Shown: positions 1-8,086 of the stretch, piece by piece | Layout: every line of letters begins with the position of its first letter | Position numbering within the stretch: the first letter of the stretch is position 1 | Source: Spirochaetales bacterium | Lineage (GTDB): Bacteria > Spirochaetota > Spirochaetia > DSM-2461 | Reading direction: 5' to 3' | DNA: 64,000 nt | Assembly: GCA_022360655.1 (NCBI GenBank) | Contig: JAKSCK010000060.1 | Span: forward strand, 62,001 to 126,000 | The notes under the pieces: generated by a model | Databases searched by the model: none | The model's input: only the letters and a program-made list of their open reading frames with translations | What the model was told of the DNA's origin: nothing | Program-made: the position numbers and the translations under genes

Positions 1-1
1 T

Positions 2-154
2 TTTCCAGACCGCACTCTCCGTGCTTTTGCCCGATTACGACCCCACACAGCCACAGAGCTTTTATCCTGCCCTGGTGTGGGAGAAAAGAAGTTGGCCACA
101 TGGGGCACAGAGTTCTTAGCGGTCATTCGAGACTTTGAAGAGGGAACTCCATAG
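2..154 (+). CDS. recQ: ATP-dependent DNA helicase RecQ, C-terminal fragment (HRDC domain)
   Basis: The window opens inside a frame that ends at the TAG at 152-154. The 50 visible residues contain FPDRTLRAFARLRP, then ELLSCPGVGEKKLATWG, then EFLAVIRDFEEG. This is the pattern of the second half of an HRDC domain (helicase and RNase D C-terminal), as in RecQ: 'S/PDxTLRxxA..RP.t..eL..i.GVG..Kl..yG..fL.vI'. RecQ unwinds DNA in recombination and replication repair, and HRDC helps bind DNA. RNase D also carries HRDC, but the single terminal copy and the short tail fit RecQ better. The helicase domains lie outside the window. Confidence 0.75.
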   Translation, partial: FPDRTLRAFARLRPHTATELLSCPGVGEKKLATWGTEFLAVIRDFEEGTP

Positions 155-896
155 ATTTGTTCTTTATCCCCCTAGCCATATCCATAAGGAAGGGAAGGAA
201 AACACCCAAAAAGGTTCAAGAAACTTTTTCACACGAAAGATGTTTGGCAAAAAAATGAAGGGAAATCAGTCTGGTCTTCTCCAATGGTGTTCTGGGTTCC
301 GCCCCAATGGAAAAACTTCATGAGAATGTGAGGGACTGAGAATAGCATCATCATTGGACCATGATTTGGGTGAGGAATGTGCCGTGATTCTCAACAGATC
401 CAGGAAGGACTGATGCGATGGCCAGAACTGAGGTGAGAAGGGCATTCGCCTATTTATAGGTCACTTATTTCCTCTTTTCTTGACATTGAATGCACAATCA
501 CACCAATCATCCTATGTGGTTTTAGGAGTGTTCAATCCTTCTGCGTTATTTTCATGCCTTTTCTAATGGTAATGTTGCACAGTAGACCTTTTGCCCCCTT
601 CCGATTTACGCAAATAAAGATTGCTCTTCGATTCCCATTTTTTCGATTCCTTAGGAACCAGGTTTTCAACTCATTTGAATCTATTCAGAAATGCAGGATT
701 TCTTGATATCCTTCACATTAAAAAGTTCCGTGCGATTCCCATCCTTATGGAACCAATCACCTCCACCGTATCAATCCTGAGAGATGGAATAGGAAGTTGG
801 AGTCATTGAGCCAATTTGTAAAAGAAAGTTCACAGATTCTTCTTTGAACCCAAATGATGACTGGCGCACATATGATTGGAACTGTAATCTTTAGCA
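155..896. other. Gene-free stretch of about 740 bases
   Basis: Between the recQ-like stop and the SDR gene no frame looks like a real protein: the longest open frames are 62 codons and have no Shine-Dalgarno site or recognisable motif. The sequence is AT-richer than its surroundings with scattered T-runs. It presumably holds the recQ terminator and the promoter of the next gene, but I could not identify either. A decayed gene is possible and cannot be shown from sequence alone. Confidence 0.5.
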
Positions 897-1874
897 ATGA
901 TTGCAATTACCGGATCAACAGGCCATCTAGGCCAAGCGCTTCTTCGCCACTACTCTTCTCAGAATGAAAAGATTCGCGTCATTCTCCGTCCCACCTCCAA
1001 TCATGCCTTAGTGCAAGGGCTCTGTGCCGAAATTGCAGAGGCTGTTCTGGATGATCAAGAGGCTCTGACACAGGCTTTCAAGGGCTGTGATACTGTGATT
1101 CATTCGGCCGCTCTCATTGACATCCGCCGGGGAAAAAAAGAGGGGCTTTGGCAAACCAATGTGGAAGGCACACGTCATGTGATTCAGGCCTGCCGTGATG
1201 CCAAGGTCAAACGTCTGGTGTACATCAGCAGCATTGAAGCCCTCAACATGCGTGCCAATATTCGCCCCATTCAAGAGGATGTGGGCTTTGCTAAGGGCAA
1301 TGCTGTCATGGACTATGGAGAATCAAAAGCGGATGCCACCCGCCTTGCTCTGGAGGCAGCATCACAAGAGAACTTGGATGTGGTGGTGGTCTGTCCCACC
1401 GGAATTGTGGGCCCCTGGGATGCACGGGGAGGCCTCTTCACCACCCTGATTCAAAAATACTTGGCCGGCCAAATTCCTGCAGGAATCAAGGGAGGCTTTG
1501 ATTTTGTGGATGTACGGGATGTGGCTCAAGCCGTGGCCCAAGCCCGTGAGAAGGGAAAATCTGGTGAAGTGTATCTGGCCGCAGGCCACTTTCACTCCAT
1601 GCAAGAGATTTTCTCCATGCTCAGTTCCATTGCCCATCTGAAGGCACCTGGCCCCACTGTTCCTCTTTGGTTGGCCCGCGCTTCAGCTCTTGTCACAGAA
1701 GCCTGGAGTCTGATGACGGGAAAGCCTGCACTCTTCACCAAGGGTTCCATTGATATTCTCCAGGAAAAGGCCCATGTCAGCCATGAGAAGGCCCAAAAAG
1801 CCTGGGGTTACTCTCCCCGGCCCCTCAGAGAAACCCTCGAAGATACCGTGAAATGGATGAAAGGCGATTTGTAG
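897..1874 (+). CDS. NAD(P)-dependent epimerase/reductase, extended SDR family
   Basis: The 325-residue protein begins MIAITGSTGHLGQALL, the TGxxGxxG dinucleotide-binding loop of extended short-chain dehydrogenases. It has the DTVIHSAA segment around residue 65-75, the catalytic YGESK (YxxxK) near residue 140, and CPTGIVGPWD after it, typical of dihydroflavonol reductase-like and 3-beta-HSD-like members. The substrate cannot be read; these enzymes act on sugar nucleotides, aldehydes or ketones in the cytoplasm. The start matches the Rossmann strand exactly, although no clear Shine-Dalgarno site precedes it. It converges on the flavodoxin gene, with a strong hairpin between them. Confidence 0.85.
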   Translation: MIAITGSTGHLGQALLRHYSSQNEKIRVILRPTSNHALVQGLCAEIAEAVLDDQEALTQAFKGCDTVIHSAALIDIRRGKKEGLWQTNVEGTRHVIQACRDAKVKRLVYISSIEALNMRANIRPIQEDVGFAKGNAVMDYGESKADATRLALEAASQENLDVVVVCPTGIVGPWDARGGLFTTLIQKYLAGQIPAGIKGGFDFVDVRDVAQAVAQAREKGKSGEVYLAAGHFHSMQEIFSMLSSIAHLKAPGPTVPLWLARASALVTEAWSLMTGKPALFTKGSIDILQEKAHVSHEKAQKAWGYSPRPLRETLEDTVKWMKGDL

Positions 1875-1892
1875 AAATCCAAGAATGGAGAA

Positions 1893-1921
1893 CGACCCCT
1901 TTTCTCCAGGAGAAAAGGGGT
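1893..1921 (+). terminator. Hairpin of the CGACCCC family between convergent genes
   Basis: CGACCCC starts 18 bases after the SDR stop. The arms CCCCTTTTCT and AGAAAAGGGG pair perfectly around a CCAGG loop (the complementarity continues into the loop). The trailing sequence TGTGTTTAGG is only weakly U-rich. The element sits between two converging genes and could act in both directions. It is one of seven related hairpins in the window. Confidence 0.75.
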
Positions 1922-1925
1922 GTGT

Positions 1926-2384
1926 TTAGGGACGAAAATCTTTGATGAGACGAACAAGCTCCTGAATCCACTGAGTTACATCTGGTGAATCCGGACTTCC
2001 TTCCATCATGTCCTGTTTCAACGATGGTAAGAGGAGTCGTCCATTGAGGATTTTAATTTTGGCCTCAAGAATGTCCACAGCCTCGGCAAAATACGTGTAG
2101 CGGCTGTTCCCAGAGCCAAAGACCGCTCCATGGATGGACGTGAGGTCAAGGTCATCCATTCCCCGCTCAAAATCCAAGAAATCTCGTTGCAAATCCCCTT
2201 GCCCATAGGTGGAACTTCCCAGAATCACAAAAGCATATTGCGAAAGCTCTTCTGGACGGGCTTCAAAAACATTTTTGAGGGTATAGGTGATATCAGACTC
2301 TGCAAATGCCTGTCCAATCTGCTGAGCAATACGCGCAGTTCGCCCCTTACTGCTCCCATAGATGATGAGCGCTTCATTTTTCAT
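1926..2384 (-). CDS. Flavodoxin
   Basis: This is a 152-residue FMN electron carrier. It opens NEALIIYGSSKGRTARIAQQIG, where the GSSKGRT loop corresponds to the FMN-phosphate loop. ILGSSTYGQGDLQRDF near residue 55-70 and VFGSGNSRYTYFAEA near 88-102 are the two isoalloxazine-binding regions of short-chain flavodoxins. Length is normal for the family. Flavodoxins shuttle electrons at low potential and often replace ferredoxin when iron is scarce. The neighbours do not reveal its redox partner. It lies 70 bases after the AraC-type gene in the same direction, with a hairpin between them, so it may be transcribed separately. Confidence 0.88.
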   Translation of the reverse strand: MKNEALIIYGSSKGRTARIAQQIGQAFAESDITYTLKNVFEARPEELSQYAFVILGSSTYGQGDLQRDFLDFERGMDDLDLTSIHGAVFGSGNSRYTYFAEAVDILEAKIKILNGRLLLPSLKQDMMEGSPDSPDVTQWIQELVRLIKDFRP

Positions 2385-2433
2385 GCTTATATCCTACTAA
2401 ATCAACAGGGTTTCGGTACAGAAGATTTTTTCA

Positions 2434-2451
2434 GTCCCCCCAAAGGGGTCG
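2434..2451 (-). terminator. Short CGACCCC-family hairpin after the AraC-type gene
   Basis: On the minus strand the AraC-type stop codon is followed after three bases by CGACCCCTTTGGGGGGACTG. CCCC pairs with GGGG around a TTT loop, so the stem is very short. No U-tract follows; the next bases are GAAAAAATC. This is the smallest member of the hairpin family in this window. Confidence 0.5.
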
Positions 2452-2454
2452 ATC

Positions 2455-4602
2455 TTATTCCTGCGAGGGTATAAAGGATTTCGCAAAACTTTTGGGACTC
2501 ATGCCCACCAACTTATTGAAAACGCGAATAAAGGTGTTGGGACTGTTGTAACCCACTTCTCGGCTCAAGCGGGAAATCTTGTATTCAGGATCGGCTCGAA
2601 GCTGTTCCTTGGCTTTTTCAATCCGAATATGAGTGAGATGATTTTTAAAGTTATCGCCAATGAGGCGTTTGAAGAGAATACTGCAATACTGGGGTGTGAT
2701 GTCCAAAGAATCGGCAAGCTCACTGAGCATGATGTTATCGGTGTATCCCTCTTCCACAAAGCGAACCATTCGTTCCCGAATATCATGCTCATCTCCCCCG
2801 CTGGTGGTGTTCACATAACGAATCAGTTCTTCCAAGATTTCCTCAATCGTTCGGAAAACATCACCTTGGAGCATACGCTCATCATTATCTAAGAGCAGCG
2901 AAACCAGGGGGGAAACAGAATCGCCATCCATTTTGAGTTCCTGTTGAACACGATTGATGGTTCCAATCAGACTAATGATGAGCTTTTTTTGATCTGGTGG
3001 GGTCATGGATCCTAAGCTCCGGTTATGACGAATCACTGAGGCATAGGTATCCAGGGCGGTGGGATTTCCATCCAAAACCTCATTCATCAATTTGTTTTCT
3101 AAAACGATGGGATAGAAAATTCCTTGATTATCCACACCCTTTACATCCTCGTTAGTGAGCACCAAGCGATCGGCAAAGAGATTCTTGTACTCCATGGTTT
3201 TCAGGGCTTGATTGTAGAGTCCTGAGAGAGAGGCAAACCCCTTACCAGAAGAACTGAGGGCAATACGGATGCGAATATGAGTTTCAAACTGGGCCACAAG
3301 TGATTCCAGTATAGACATGGTCTGTGTTTCATCTCGTTGAATAACAATGAGAACGGCACTGTTGTGCTCAACATCCACATACTGCAAACCAATATGGCTG
3401 TGAGCAAAGACACGAAGCTCTTTTTTCAGAAGATAGAGTTCTTCTCCACGTCCCTGAGCATCTCGGGCATCCATTTCCAAATAAGCCACAGCCATGCCCT
3501 TTCCGGCATAACGGGGAAATTCAGCCTTCATTTGGGAAATATTGAGGCCTCGCAAACAATCAAACCATCGTTTTTCACTGATGATATGCGAGTTCAACTC
3601 ACTCTTTTCCTGAAGCTGGGCATTGATGCCTTTGATGAGACGAATGTTTTCTTTGATGAGCGAAAACTCATCTTGCCCCCCCTCTCCAACACCAAATTCC
3701 TGCACAATTTGATTGATGGGAGAATAGAATGCGGTGGTGAGCCGTCTCCCTAAACGCAGAGTAAGATAAAAAGCCACCACCATGATGAGCAAAGTGAACA
3801 CAATGTAATAGGGAATGCGGCAGGAATACGCTTCATAAATAAATTCAAATGACATCTCCATTTCTTCTGCAAAACTGGAGAAAGTGGTGTAACGATTCTT
3901 GGAGGGGAGAAAACGCCAATAAGCTCCAAGAACCCGATGGAGGGATTTTCCATAGCTTTGCTGCTGCAAGAGCTGATTTTTCACAAACATTTTGAACTCA
4001 GAATTCCCTCTCAAATGGGCTGTGAAATAATTCTTTGGAACAACAATCAAAAAAGAAACTGCCAACTCAGAGTAATGGTAGGTTTTGGCAATCAACCAAT
4101 ATGTTTGTGAATTTCGCTCAAAGGATATAACGGTGGAATTGTTATGGCGGATTTCATTGACAAGTTGCTGCAGCGTATCACCTGTGAAACCTGTGATACT
4201 GCGCACCACTTTAGGTCCATCATATCCCGCAAAATCCCGAAGGTATTTTACAGAATCCAGAATCACAATGTTAGTTTCCATGGCCAATTCTGGATAGGGC
4301 GAATCCACTTTATGAGAGAACATTTTAAGGTTCAGAAGGCTATGGTAGAAATCCTCTAAATTATCACTGCTTCCAAGAGAATCCGCAATGTTCGAGTTTC
4401 GAAGAAGGCGCAGGCTGTCCTCCATGATTTGCACCTTGAGTTCCAGATAGCGGCGTTGTGCTTCAGCATCGCGAAGAATATCGGCCTCATACTCACTGTT
4501 CTGACTCAAATACAAGCCAAGGGATGAAAGAACTATGGCGGCAAGAACAAAAACAGAGGAGGAAATAAGGATTAATTTTTTTAATTGACTCTCATAGCGC
4601 AA
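2455..4602 (-). CDS. Membrane-anchored AraC-family transcriptional regulator
   Basis: The 715-residue protein has a membrane segment at about residues 9-32 (LILISSSVFVLAAIVLSSLGLYL), an outer region of about 230 residues, and a second membrane segment near 268-288 (YYIVFTLLIMVVAFYLTL). A long cytoplasmic linker follows, and an AraC-type double helix-turn-helix occupies about 610-710 (ITPQYCSILFKRLIG, then REVGYNSPNTFIRVFNKLVG). This architecture is known from regulators beside sugar ABC importers, where the outer part senses the ligand or the binding protein. It follows the permeases on the same strand after a 186-base gap and probably controls the 4.8-10.7 kb locus. The frame opens with TTG, preceded at good spacing by GAGGGG; the overlapping ATG is out of frame. 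Confidence 0.85.
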   Translation of the reverse strand: MRYESQLKKLILISSSVFVLAAIVLSSLGLYLSQNSEYEADILRDAEAQRRYLELKVQIMEDSLRLLRNSNIADSLGSSDNLEDFYHSLLNLKMFSHKVDSPYPELAMETNIVILDSVKYLRDFAGYDGPKVVRSITGFTGDTLQQLVNEIRHNNSTVISFERNSQTYWLIAKTYHYSELAVSFLIVVPKNYFTAHLRGNSEFKMFVKNQLLQQQSYGKSLHRVLGAYWRFLPSKNRYTTFSSFAEEMEMSFEFIYEAYSCRIPYYIVFTLLIMVVAFYLTLRLGRRLTTAFYSPINQIVQEFGVGEGGQDEFSLIKENIRLIKGINAQLQEKSELNSHIISEKRWFDCLRGLNISQMKAEFPRYAGKGMAVAYLEMDARDAQGRGEELYLLKKELRVFAHSHIGLQYVDVEHNSAVLIVIQRDETQTMSILESLVAQFETHIRIRIALSSSGKGFASLSGLYNQALKTMEYKNLFADRLVLTNEDVKGVDNQGIFYPIVLENKLMNEVLDGNPTALDTYASVIRHNRSLGSMTPPDQKKLIISLIGTINRVQQELKMDGDSVSPLVSLLLDNDERMLQGDVFRTIEEILEELIRYVNTTSGGDEHDIRERMVRFVEEGYTDNIMLSELADSLDITPQYCSILFKRLIGDNFKNHLTHIRIEKAKEQLRADPEYKISRLSREVGYNSPNTFIRVFNKLVGMSPKSFAKSFIPSQE

Positions 4603-4699
4603 AACAGCCCCTCATACCCCATTCTTGGCAGAACACCCCATTCGTTTCATCCGATAGACAATGATTGGATTTGTTCAAAATATGTTTTGTATGGAATGT

Positions 4700-4731
4700 G
4701 CGCCTTTGACAACTATTCTTATCAAAGACGC
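4700..4731. promoter_or_regulatory. Imperfect inverted repeat upstream of the AraC-type gene
   Basis: On the plus strand GCGCCTTTGACA (4700-4711) faces TATCAAAGACGC (4720-4731), 10 of 12 positions pairing across an 8-base loop. It lies between the last permease gene and the regulator gene, about 100 bases before the regulator start. It could be an operator for that gene or a weak transcript-end hairpin for the transport genes. No U-tract follows in the minus direction, which makes a classical terminator less likely. Confidence 0.4.
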
Positions 4732-4788
4732 ATTCTTTTTCAAAATCGGCTTTTACCAATCATGGCAATCCTTCCAATACGAGGACAC

Positions 4789-5637
4789 TTACCCTTTTAA
4801 TCCACCAATAGAAATCCCTGCTGTTAAGTACTTTTGAACAAAAATGTACACCAGCATGGTGGGAATCATCACCGTCACCAATCCTGCAAACATGGCTCCC
4901 CAATCTGTGGCAAACTGCTGAATTTCCATCAAATTTGCCAAGCCAATGGGAAGGGTCATCAAGGCTCTATCCCGTAGTACCGTAAATCCCAAAACGTATT
5001 CGTTCCAGTAGCTCATGAAGGCAAAAAGCACCACCACAAAAAGTCCGGAACGGGAAAGAGGCACAATCACGAGACCAATTTTCTGAAGATAACCGCAACC
5101 ATCAATTTCAGCCGCATCCTCATAATCCTTGGAAATGCCTCGGAAAAATCCAGCCATCAGAAAAATATTGTAGGAAAGCGTTGTTGCCGCATAAACAAAG
5201 GCCAGAACAGGAAGATTATTGAGCAGCTTCACCTTATTGAGCATCAAAAAGATAGGGAGCACTGTGTAGGTAGTTGAGATGAACATTCCCGACATAAAGA
5301 ATGCAAAAATCACCTTCCGAAAACGAAATTCCATTCGACTCAAAATATACGCAGCCGGAAGCCCCATCAAGAACATAAATGCTATAGCCATAAGAGTCAG
5401 GAATATTGAGTTTATAAAATAAGAACCAATTTTTGCCACTTCAAAGGCTCGAATATAATTGTCCCAATTCCACACTTTTGGAAGAGACCAGATGCTTCCC
5501 AAAAACTCTTCATTTGTCTTAAAGGATGTGTAAAAAGTCCAAAGTAAAGGAAAAATAATCACCAGTGCCGAAATGGCCAATAAACAGCGAACCACCCATT
5601 CGCCAGGGCTGAGTCGTCCTTTCAAATGAGCTCCCAT
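4789..5637 (-). CDS. Carbohydrate ABC transporter permease, MalG/AraQ type
   Basis: This is a 282-residue inner-membrane protein with about six membrane segments. The conserved cytoplasmic EAA loop, EDAAEIDGCGYLQKIGLVIV, contacts the ATPase. The N-terminal WTFYTSFKTNEEF pattern is typical of the second permease (MalG-like) of CUT1 sugar importers. Its start ATG overlaps the stop of the preceding permease by one base (TAATG), so translation is coupled. With the 6.6 kb binding protein and the 5.6 kb permease it makes an importer lacking only the nucleotide-binding subunit, which must be encoded elsewhere. Confidence 0.92.
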   Translation of the reverse strand: MGAHLKGRLSPGEWVVRCLLAISALVIIFPLLWTFYTSFKTNEEFLGSIWSLPKVWNWDNYIRAFEVAKIGSYFINSIFLTLMAIAFMFLMGLPAAYILSRMEFRFRKVIFAFFMSGMFISTTYTVLPIFLMLNKVKLLNNLPVLAFVYAATTLSYNIFLMAGFFRGISKDYEDAAEIDGCGYLQKIGLVIVPLSRSGLFVVVLFAFMSYWNEYVLGFTVLRDRALMTLPIGLANLMEIQQFATDWGAMFAGLVTVMIPTMLVYIFVQKYLTAGISIGGLKG

Positions 5638-6527
5638 TAGAAATCCTTCCTTTCTGTCAGTTTGTCGCTCAGCAATGCCAGTCCAAAAGACAACACAAAA
5701 ATGACAAAGGCTGCAGCCATGGCATAACCAAAGTTTCCATTCTCAAAAGCTTGATCGTACATAAACGTCAGTAGAACCTCTGAAGCCTTATTAGGACCGG
5801 CATCGGTCATAATTCGCACAAAAGTAAAGCTGAGATTTAAAGATGAAATGATGTAGAAAACAAGGGTCACCCGAATAATGTCCCAGAGCATGGGAATGGT
5901 GATATGAATGAACTGGCGGAATTTTGAGGCCCCATCCAAATCGGCTGCCTCATAAAGTGAGGGAGGAATATCATCCAAACCAGCCATGTAAATCAGCATG
6001 TAATACCCCATGGCCTGCCAAACCATGGCTCCAGAAATGGCCCAAAGAACAGTCCGAGCATCACCCAGCCAAATCGGTCCTTCAATACCAAAGGCTTCAA
6101 GGGCTGAATTCAATATCCCTGTATTGGGGGCATAGACATAGCGGAAGATGATTCCAATAACAACAACTGAAAGAACATTAGGAAAAAAGAACATCACCCG
6201 GAAGATTCCGCGTTCAGGCAATCTGGATTGCACAAGAGTGACAGCAAAGAATATGGCAATTCCCATGGTCACGGCAGTGCTCACAAGTAATAGAAAAACC
6301 GTATGACTGATGGCACTCAGAAACATGGGATTTCCAAACAAGTCTGTGTAATTCTTCAGTCCAACAAATTTTTTATTGGGAGAGAGCCCGTTCCATCGAA
6401 AAAGGGACTCAAGAAAAATGCTCAAGGTGGGCCCCACAACAAAGAGGCAATACACCACCAGGGGGATCCCAAGACCAAACACAATAAACAGTTGTCTTGT
6501 GCCCAGTTTGGGTTTCAAGGACGTCAT
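5637..6527 (-). CDS. Carbohydrate ABC transporter permease, MalF/UgpA type
   Basis: The 296-residue membrane protein has six predicted membrane segments and the EAA loop YEAADLDGASKFRQFIHITI. SLFRWNGLSPNKKFVGLKNY after the first membrane segment is characteristic of MalF/UgpA-type permeases of the CUT1 family. A GGAG ribosome site lies just before the ATG. It follows the binding protein after 98 bases that hold two hairpins, and overlaps the next permease by one base. It should form the heterodimeric membrane channel with that permease. Confidence 0.92.
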   Translation of the reverse strand: MTSLKPKLGTRQLFIVFGLGIPLVVYCLFVVGPTLSIFLESLFRWNGLSPNKKFVGLKNYTDLFGNPMFLSAISHTVFLLLVSTAVTMGIAIFFAVTLVQSRLPERGIFRVMFFFPNVLSVVVIGIIFRYVYAPNTGILNSALEAFGIEGPIWLGDARTVLWAISGAMVWQAMGYYMLIYMAGLDDIPPSLYEAADLDGASKFRQFIHITIPMLWDIIRVTLVFYIISSLNLSFTFVRIMTDAGPNKASEVLLTFMYDQAFENGNFGYAMAAAFVIFVLSFGLALLSDKLTERKDF

Positions 6528-6565
6528 AAAAATCTCCGTGTGTAATTTGTCCGGACAGGAACCAT

Positions 6566-6607
6566 GTCCTGGAATTCCAGGACGACCCCCCTCTGGTCTG
6601 AGGGGGG
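6566..6607. promoter_or_regulatory. Two adjacent hairpins between binding-protein and permease genes
   Basis: GTCCTGGAATTCCAGGAC at 6566-6583 is a perfect 18-base palindrome. It abuts CCCCCCTC / GAGGGGGG (6586-6593 and 6600-6607), an 8-bp stem with a TGGTCT loop, which belongs to the CGACCCC hairpin family but is in reverse orientation to the surrounding genes. The pair fills the 98-base gap inside the transport operon. It resembles in position the malE-malF intergenic repeats that protect the upstream mRNA, allowing more binding protein than permease. Confidence 0.65.
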
Positions 6608-6625
6608 ACCGGAAAAAGAAGAATG

Positions 6626-7942
6626 CTACTCTGCTAAGAGAGACTGAGCTTCTTCAAAGACTGGGCGGAGTTCATCCACCACTTTCTGGGGAGATTTCAC
6701 ACCAGTGATGATGGCACCCATCTGTTCCCAGAAATAATCTTCAGGATTGGTGGCCATACCATTCACAGGGGTGAAGGTGGCTCCAAGAGGCATCACACCA
6801 TCTTCTTCCAGGATACGAAGAGATGCCGTCACACCAGGATCAACATAGGGCTCAATCAATTCAACGGCATTCTTCATGGGAGGAAGACCTTGAGTGAGTT
6901 TAGCCTGTTCAATCAGATTTTCTTCCTCATAGAGGAAGAGAAGGAATTTCTTCGCATTCTCAATATTCTTGGCTGTAGACGGAATGTACATTTCTTCAAA
7001 CTTGGTGCTGATGTACCGATCCATTCCAGGCTTGAGAGAGGGTGCTGGCAGCATGCCATAGGCAAAACCATCTTCCTTCGGTGCATCGGCCATCTCATTC
7101 ACAATCCAGGAACCGCAGGGAATAAAGAGAGCACTACCTTTGAGGAACTCACTCTGAGACATGGTGTGATCCATACCAACCGTACCTTTCAGAAGAAGAT
7201 CTTCACTGTTCATCTTCTCCAGAAGAGCCAGAGCATTCCGGAATCCAGGATCATCCAAGGTTGTGGGATCATAGGAAGTCAGTCGATCCAACATCCCTTT
7301 GCCATTCTCCGAAGAGGCAGCAAAGACGGAATAAAGGAAGCATTGCAGATAGCCAGGATAGATTCCCTGGTAAGTGAACAGCGCTCTCTCAGCAGAGGCT
7401 CCGTCAAGGGCAAAAAACTCATCCCAAGTGGCAGGAGTGGCAATTCCATTCTCTTCAAAATGTGTTTTGTTGTACCACAAACCCATGGTGGAACTCACAA
7501 AGGGAGTCAAATACACCCGGCCGTCACCATAAGGCGCAATGCTCTTCATGGAGAAGGTACCATCCACAAATTTGTCTTTGATGGGAGCAATGGTATCTGT
7601 CAAATCCACAAGCTGACGATCAGCCATGAGTGTTTTTGTCACAGCTTCATTGGCCTGAAGGAACACAAAGTCTGGAGCATTGCCAGAGAGAATGTCCGTA
7701 CGAATCATCTCCGCAATGTTGGGGCTGGCCTCTACTGTAGTTTGAATGCCGGTCTGCTCCTGGAAGCGCTCCGCCATGAGATCCCAATACTCACGACCAA
7801 ACCCGCCCTGAAAAACCGAAATCTTTAGCTCTGAAGTGGCAGAAGACTCAGCAACGTCTTTTTCACCATTAGCGAATGCCATGGAAGTGGCTGAAAACGC
7901 TAAGATGGCACAGAGAACAAAGGAAGGAACACATTTTCTCAC
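6626..7942 (-). CDS. Extracellular sugar-binding protein of an ABC importer (family 1)
   Basis: This 438-residue protein starts at GTG with GGAG eight bases upstream. It has a signal peptide (residues 1-25, ending SMAFANGEKD) and the LKISVFQGGFGREYWDLMAERF start of CUT1 solute-binding proteins. Later segments, such as ATWDEFFAL near residue 180 and the repeated aromatic stretches, match the two-lobe sugar-binding fold. FANGEK at the signal-peptide junction is frequent in spirochaete binding proteins. It is the first transport gene after the GH116 glycosidase, so the ligand is probably the oligosaccharide or monosaccharide released or handled by that enzyme. Confidence 0.92.
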   Translation of the reverse strand: MRKCVPSFVLCAILAFSATSMAFANGEKDVAESSATSELKISVFQGGFGREYWDLMAERFQEQTGIQTTVEASPNIAEMIRTDILSGNAPDFVFLQANEAVTKTLMADRQLVDLTDTIAPIKDKFVDGTFSMKSIAPYGDGRVYLTPFVSSTMGLWYNKTHFEENGIATPATWDEFFALDGASAERALFTYQGIYPGYLQCFLYSVFAASSENGKGMLDRLTSYDPTTLDDPGFRNALALLEKMNSEDLLLKGTVGMDHTMSQSEFLKGSALFIPCGSWIVNEMADAPKEDGFAYGMLPAPSLKPGMDRYISTKFEEMYIPSTAKNIENAKKFLLFLYEEENLIEQAKLTQGLPPMKNAVELIEPYVDPGVTASLRILEEDGVMPLGATFTPVNGMATNPEDYFWEQMGAIITGVKSPQKVVDELRPVFEEAQSLLAE

Positions 7943-8048
7943 AAGAAAACTCCTTTCATGATTTACCGGTGACCCGGCCTGTTGGACAGGCTATGGCATG
8001 GGAATGCACCTGTAAATTGGCATTAATTCAGCCTTTGTCCTTTTTTAA

Positions 8049-8076
8049 CATGGCATATAATTCATTATATGCCATG
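8049..8076. promoter_or_regulatory. 28-base perfect inverted repeat between glycosidase and binding-protein genes
   Basis: CATGGCATATAAT (8049-8061) and ATTATATGCCATG (8064-8076) are perfect inverted copies separated by TC. The repeat lies 10 bases after the GH116 stop and about 105 bases before the binding-protein start. A further ATGGCAT half-site is at 7993-7999. No U-run follows in the minus direction (TTAAAAAAGG), so an operator for the transport promoter is more likely than a terminator, though a structured mRNA element is possible. Confidence 0.6.
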
Positions 8077-8086
8077 CCTTTAAATA

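Noticed and set aside
6890-7828. Open frame of 312 codons on the plus strand
   Set aside because: It lies wholly opposite the binding-protein gene, has no ribosome site and no recognisable motif. The minus-strand gene has a signal peptide and full family pattern.
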